Source: Halobacteriaceae archaeon Tc-Br11_E2g27 (GTDB taxonomy: Archaea; Halobacteriota; Halobacteria; Halobacteriales; Haloarculaceae). From it: a DNA stretch of 6,108 nucleotides. Every line of letters begins with the position of its first letter. The stretch's first letter is position 1. The stretch lies in the NCBI GenBank assembly GCA_001564135.1, contig LKNH01000158.1, positions 1 through 6,108 of the forward strand, read 5' to 3'. Shown in pieces: positions 4,341-6,108 of this stretch. Position numbers and translations under genes: made by a program. Under the pieces are notes generated by a model, which saw only the letters and a list, made by a program, of their open reading frames with translations, made no database searches and was not told where the DNA came from.

Positions 4341-6108
4341 CTACTCCAGGTGAATTGCCGGACGGAACGGAATCGCCTGGTCGGCTTTCCCATCATCGCT
4401 CTCATCGGCATCAAGTACCTCGATGGTTGCCTCGAATTCAGCTTCGAGGAACGAACTGGCGTCTTCGTAGACCGTTGTCTCGTCTATCGTCGCAAGTACC
4501 TCGAGTTCCTCGTCGTCCCGTTCACGGACGAACTCCACGAGGTCCTGGACAAGTTCGTTCACTTCGTTGCCTTTCTCACGGAGGGTTTCATCCTGCATCA
4601 CTTTCCCCATCACCGCACCGACATCCGTCCCGACCTCCCGTACTGTCTCGAAGACGGTCTGTTTCCACTCCGGAGCCACGTACAGGCTAATCTGCTCGGG
4701 GTCGGTTCCCGTTACATCGATGATGTCGTGGATATCGTCGGTTACGTCCTCGATGAGTTGCTCGCCTGCCTCCACAGCGGGTGCCTCAAACTCCTCGGCA
4801 ACGGTTGGCCAGTCGGCATCCTCTGCTGGCGTTCCGGTCAACTGTTCGTGGAGTTCGTTCGCCATGAACGGGACAAAGGGTGCAAGCATCACCAGCCGTG
4901 CTCGCAAGACCTCCTGCAGCGTCCATCTGGCACCAGGTCGGTCGAGGTCGGTCCGTCGGCGATACCATTTGAGGTGTTCGTCGAACTGATAGAAGACGAG
5001 TTGGCTGGCGGTTCGGGTTTCGAACTCCTCCAGCGCGTCGGTGGCTTGCTCGACCGTGGTCTGGAGTTTTGAGAGCAGCCAGCGGTCAATCTGGCTGAGC
5101 TGTTCGCGTGCATCGTCCGGCACGTCGGTCTCAATCACATCCACGGCTCGTCGCCAGAACCGCTCAAGCTGGTCACGGGTGGTTCCAACACGGTCGCCCC
5201 GCCAGTCGAAATCCTGCCATGGCTCGGAGGAGTTAAGCAGGAAAAACCGAACCGTGTCTGCGCCGTATCTGTCGATTGCCTCCGTCGGGGAGACGACGTG
5301 CCCGCGTGAGGAGGACATCCCTTCACCTTCCAGCAGCCCCCAGCCACTGACGGTGATTCCCTGAGGCCATTCCGGTTCGTCGAACAGTTCCGCATGGTGG
5401 TACAGATAGAAGGTGAGGTGATTCGAGACGAGGTCGGGACCCGAACAGCGGTAATCGACGGGATACCAGTATTCCCATTCGTCTCTCAGTTCGAGTGCTG
5501 TTTCGCTCGGTTTCCGAGCTTCGTCAAGGCCCGGCACCTCGCCATTCTCGACGGCATCTGCGCCATAGAATAGCGTATCGAAGAACGTCCGGTCGAGTTC
5601 CTCGGTCGGAATATCTTGCAGGTGGTGAGCAACCGTATAGTAGGACATGTAGATAGTCGAGTCGCTCAGCGGCTCGATGACAAACTCGTCATCCCACGGC
5701 AGGCGCGTTCCAAGCCCGTAGTTTCGGATGCAGGGCCACTCTTCGAGCCAGTCGATGGTGTGGTCGTACTGCTCGCGGGTATTTTCCGGGATACAATCGA
5801 GTCCAGCAACAGCGTCGTGGGCTTTCTGTGTCCACTCCTCGTCGTTGTACCGGAGGAACCAGGTGTCCTGATAGGCGACGACAACCTTACCGCCGGCACG
5901 CGAGATAACTGGCTCCGGGAAATCGTACATTTCGCCGAACGCTCCCTGCGATTGGAACTGCTCGCGGAGTTCGTCGCGTACATCCGAAATAACCTCTCCA
6001 GCAAACTCTCCGTAGGAATCATGCAGGGTCCCTTTGTGGAACTCGTCGTTGTAGAGCTCCTGTGTAACCGACTTGAGGTCTGGGTCGTCGCTGCGCTCGA
6101 CACCCGCC
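4341..6108 (-). CDS. leuS: Leucyl-tRNA synthetase, C-terminal part (5' end off window)
   Basis: This is the class I enzyme that charges tRNA-Leu with leucine in the cytoplasm. The frame is open to the right edge (first full codon at 6107-6105), so 588 residues are visible; the HIGH motif and most of the CP1 editing insertion lie outside. The visible part starts in the region after or at the end of CP1, then shows SDSTIYMSYYT at about 146-156, WYPVDYRCSGPDLVSNHL at about 210-227, and the KMSKS-loop equivalent MSSSRG at 264-269 followed by YGADTVRFFLLNSSEPW. The anticodon-binding helical domain follows (IDRWLLSKL near 340, LAPFVPFMANEL near 405-416), then an archaeal-type C-terminal tRNA-binding domain ending AIPFRPAIHLE. 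These blocks match the archaeal/eukaryotic LeuRS type, not the bacterial one. The catalytic loop has Ser and Arg where KMSKS has Lys and Lys. It could be the only LeuRS or one of two paralogues, as some haloarchaea carry two. Confidence 0.95.
   Translation of the reverse strand, partial: AGVERSDDPDLKSVTQELYNDEFHKGTLHDSYGEFAGEVISDVRDELREQFQSQGAFGEMYDFPEPVISRAGGKVVVAYQDTWFLRYNDEEWTQKAHDAVAGLDCIPENTREQYDHTIDWLEEWPCIRNYGLGTRLPWDDEFVIEPLSDSTIYMSYYTVAHHLQDIPTEELDRTFFDTLFYGADAVENGEVPGLDEARKPSETALELRDEWEYWYPVDYRCSGPDLVSNHLTFYLYHHAELFDEPEWPQGITVSGWGLLEGEGMSSSRGHVVSPTEAIDRYGADTVRFFLLNSSEPWQDFDWRGDRVGTTRDQLERFWRRAVDVIETDVPDDAREQLSQIDRWLLSKLQTTVEQATDALEEFETRTASQLVFYQFDEHLKWYRRRTDLDRPGARWTLQEVLRARLVMLAPFVPFMANELHEQLTGTPAEDADWPTVAEEFEAPAVEAGEQLIEDVTDDIHDIIDVTGTDPEQISLYVAPEWKQTVFETVREVGTDVGAVMGKVMQDETLREKGNEVNELVQDLVEFVRERDDEELEVLATIDETTVYEDASSFLEAEFEATIEVLDADESDDGKADQAIPFRPAIHLE

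Noticed and set aside
4266..5072. Plus-strand open frame of 268 codons opposite leuS
   Set aside because: It mirrors the leucyl-tRNA synthetase frame, crosses the ZIP promoter region and has no family signature.

Overview
The window reads as chromosomal DNA from a haloarchaeon (class Halobacteria). The predicted proteins are rich in Asp and Glu. The leucyl-tRNA synthetase is of the archaeal/eukaryotic type. Promoters look like TATA elements about 27-28 bases upstream of the start codon, with no Shine-Dalgarno sequence, which is the leaderless arrangement common in this group. I cannot name a genus from the sequence alone.

Layout from left to right: (1) minus strand, 1-924, an aminoglycoside/choline-kinase-like phosphotransferase whose 3' end lies outside the window; (2) minus strand, 1002-1382, a small thioredoxin-fold protein with a WCKDC active site; (3) a divergent intergenic region of about 120 bases with a perfect inverted repeat; (4) plus strand, 1502-2275, two abutting CrcB/Fluc fluoride-channel genes, very probably the two halves of a heterodimeric channel; (5) plus strand, 2319-3305, an ornithine cyclodeaminase/archaeal alanine dehydrogenase family enzyme; (6) minus strand, 3309-4235, a ZIP-family metal transporter that converges on the previous gene with only three bases between the stop codons; (7) minus strand, 4341 to the right edge, the C-terminal part of leucyl-tRNA synthetase.

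The genes look like independent housekeeping and transport units rather than one pathway. The clear operon is the crcB pair, with TGA immediately followed by ATG. The most informative non-coding signal is an 18-bp perfect inverted repeat between the TATA-like element and the ATG of the ZIP gene, in the style of a DtxR/MntR-family operator, with a second imperfect palindrome just upstream. This suggests metal-dependent repression of the transporter. The two Fluc subunits are also asymmetric: one keeps the canonical pore motifs, while the other has a Tyr in the Phe box and a changed Gly-rich motif. I found no mobile element, CRISPR array, tRNA or rRNA, and nothing that I would call a new multi-gene system.
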